DNA from: Verrucomicrobiota bacterium
GTDB taxonomy: Bacteria > Chlamydiota > Chlamydiia > Chlamydiales > SM23-39
Assembly: GCA_018239895.1 (NCBI GenBank)
Contig: JAFEGL010000061.1
Coordinates: forward strand, 1 to 45,667
Length of the DNA: 45,667 bases
Reading direction: 5' to 3'
Positions 44,272 to 45,667 of this stretch are shown piece by piece. Every line of letters begins with the position of its first letter. Within the stretch, counting starts at the first letter, position 1. Below the pieces are notes generated by a model that saw nothing but the letters and a program-made list of their open reading frames with translations, searched no databases and had not been told where the DNA came from. The position numbers were made by a program, and so were the translations under genes.

Positions 44272-45606
44272 ATGGCGCTTGAGAAGATTTTGGTCGTCGA
44301 CGATGAAAAACTGATCCGGCAGTTCACCGCAGAAACCCTGAAGCGGTTAGGAAAAGAGGTCTCGATTGCGGAAAACGGAGAGGTTGCCATCCAAAAAATG
44401 GAGGCTGAATCATTCGACCTCATCATCAGCGATGTAAAAATGCCGATCAAAGATGGGATCGAGGTGCTCAAAAAAGCCAAAGCGCTCCATCCGAATGCCC
44501 TCGTCATCTTGGCCACCGCTTTCGGGAGCGTCGAGTCGGCCGTCGAGGCAATGCGTCTCGGGGCATTCCACTACCTGATCAAGCCGTTTTCTCCCGAAGC
44601 GCTCGAGGCGATTATCGAAAAAGCCGAAGAGCATACGCGACTTTTGAAAGAAAATCGGTTCTACCGGGAAGAGAAAAAGAATTTTCACCTCATCGCACAA
44701 AGCCCCGCGATGAAAAAAATCCTCTCCGATCTGGAAAAGATCGCAAAATCTCAGGCGAGTGTCTTCATCACTGGCGAATCGGGCACCGGAAAAGAGGTGA
44801 TCGCCGGCGCCATCCACGAACTTTCGTTGCGCTCTGCGTACCCTTTCATCAAGGTCAACTGCGCCGCGATCCCCGAGACCCTCGTCGAATCGGAATTTTT
44901 TGGCCACGAAAGGGGCTCTTTCACCGGCGCGCATGTCCGGAAAACGGGCCGCTTCGAACTTGCCGACAAGGGGACTCTCCTCCTCGACGAGGTGACCGAA
45001 ATTCCCCTCACGCTGCAACCGAAACTTTTGCGCGCCATCCAGGAGCAGGAGTTTGAGCGGGTCGGAGGAACTAAGCCGATCCGGGTGCAGCTCCGTTTCA
45101 TCGCCACCTCGAACCGGAACATGCAGGAGGCCATCGAGACGAAAATCTTCCGGGAAGACCTCTTCTACCGTCTCAACGTCATCCCGATCCACATTCCCCC
45201 CTTGCGCCAGCGCCCTGAAGACATCTTGCCGCTCGCCCGCTCCTTCCTCGACCGATTCTGCGCCGAAAACCACAAGCCGAAAAAGGAACTCTCCGAAAGA
45301 GCCCAGCAAAAGATGCTCCAATACCCCTGGCCCGGCAACGTGAGGGAACTCGCCAACATCATCGAAAGAACCGTCGTCCTCGACTTCGATCCTCTCATCG
45401 ACGCCGAGCACCTCTACATCACTCCAGTCTCTCCCAAACCTCAAAAATCGTTCGTCACACTCCATGAAATGGAAAAACAGCTCATCCTCGAAACTCTCGA
45501 AGCTCAGTGCCGCAACCGGACGAAAACCGCCGCTCTCCTCGGCATCAGCGTCCGCACTCTTCGAAACAAGCTCCACGAATACGGCGCTGAAAGTTCAGAA
45601 GAATGA
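44272..45606 (+). CDS. ctcC: Sigma-54-dependent response regulator, CtcC/AtoC-like
   Basis: A 444-residue NtrC-type activator. The receiver domain (1-120) has phospho-acceptor D54 in ISDVKMP. The AAA+ domain has Walker A GESGTGKE at 168-175 and the sigma-54 contact loop GSFTGA at 215-220 (consensus GAFTGA, a conservative change). A Fis-type HTH lies near the C-terminus (TAALLGISVRTLRNKL). ATG 44272 follows AAGG and aligns with the receiver start; the TTG at 44197 overlaps the kinase. Phosphorylation by the kinase encoded just upstream is expected. Its C-terminal HTH suggests DNA binding, unlike C. trachomatis CtcC, which I recall lacks this domain (not checked). Element J starts one base past the stop. 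Confidence 0.9.
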   Translation: MALEKILVVDDEKLIRQFTAETLKRLGKEVSIAENGEVAIQKMEAESFDLIISDVKMPIKDGIEVLKKAKALHPNALVILATAFGSVESAVEAMRLGAFHYLIKPFSPEALEAIIEKAEEHTRLLKENRFYREEKKNFHLIAQSPAMKKILSDLEKIAKSQASVFITGESGTGKEVIAGAIHELSLRSAYPFIKVNCAAIPETLVESEFFGHERGSFTGAHVRKTGRFELADKGTLLLDEVTEIPLTLQPKLLRAIQEQEFERVGGTKPIRVQLRFIATSNRNMQEAIETKIFREDLFYRLNVIPIHIPPLRQRPEDILPLARSFLDRFCAENHKPKKELSERAQQKMLQYPWPGNVRELANIIERTVVLDFDPLIDAEHLYITPVSPKPQKSFVTLHEMEKQLILETLEAQCRNRTKTAALLGISVRTLRNKLHEYGAESSEE

Positions 45607-45607
45607 G

Positions 45608-45667
45608 TGAACCTATCTCAGTAATAAGTTTCAGTCGATTTTCGGGTTCTTTTGAATCGAAAATCGG
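45608..45667. repeat. Palindromic element J, cut by the window end
   Basis: The left end TGAACCTATC equals the terminal repeat of elements A and D, whereas the following TTCAGTCGATTTTCGGG matches the core arm of element H. The inner palindrome CGATTTTCG / CGAAAATCG is complete. It begins one base after the ctcC stop; the right half is outside the window. Confidence 0.7.

Noticed and set aside
44410..45576. 388-codon open frame opposite the ctcC gene
   Set aside because: The plus-strand NtrC-type domains are complete, and the antisense frame has the biased composition of a shadow frame.

Overview
The window most likely comes from an environmental chlamydia (Chlamydiota, Parachlamydia/Simkania type). 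The evidence is a CtcB/CtcC-like (AtoS/AtoC-type) sensor and regulator pair, a GadC/XasA-like exchanger, a large outer-membrane autotransporter, a complete aconitase (absent from the animal-pathogenic Chlamydiaceae but kept by amoeba-associated relatives), and several eukaryote-like or host-directed genes. This is inference from gene families; no rRNA is present. The base composition looks roughly balanced, and most coding DNA is rich in G/C third positions.

Layout. 0.2-10 kb: a leader-bearing thioredoxin reductase/thioredoxin fusion, a PbgA/YejM-like membrane sulfatase-fold protein, an alpha/beta hydrolase with a GYCGG elbow, a methyltransferase, a coiled-coil protein, a DHA2 drug exporter, and a DUF2975 membrane protein with its small HTH regulator. 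10-18 kb: a leader-bearing adenine phosphoribosyltransferase, an APC amino-acid permease, an exported S9 peptidase and aconitase. 18-26 kb: a glycine-rich autotransporter, a GadC/XasA-like exchanger, and a fusion of a lipid-type glycosyltransferase with a Cys-elbow hydrolase. 26-30.5 kb (minus strand): CPBP protease, GT2 glycosyltransferase and DapA/NanA-fold aldolase, preceded by a 37-residue lysine-rich gene, then a CHMI tautomerase and a TylF-like methyltransferase. 30.7-33.7 kb: a tightly overlapping PhyH / kinase-like lipoprotein / SDR operon. 33.8-38.5 kb: an SH2-like small protein, an ABC exporter, DinD, a GNAT and a Sel1-like protein. 38.7-42 kb: a MEMO-like lipoprotein coupled to a complete myo-inositol oxygenase, a HigB/HigA-type toxin-antitoxin pair, an AbrB/MazE protein and tRNA-Leu(CAA). 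42-45.6 kb: an M15-like lipoprotein and the two-component pair.

Two patterns cut across the gene list. First, at least nine palindromic intergenic elements, mostly 166-176 bp, sit within a few bases of start or stop codons. Their inner cores and their terminal repeats are reshuffled between copies, one has an 8-bp target duplication, and some supply the stop codon, or the ribosome-binding region and start codon, of a neighbour. Second, several enzymes that normally work in the cytosol (thioredoxin reductase, adenine phosphoribosyltransferase, inositol oxygenase, PhyH dioxygenase, an aminoglycoside-kinase-like protein) carry N-terminal Sec or lipoprotein signals. One reading is that they are exported, possibly into the host, where NADPH, PRPP, ATP and inositol are available.

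All coordinates, motifs and start choices come from reading the sequence. Family names rest on motif recognition without database searches.
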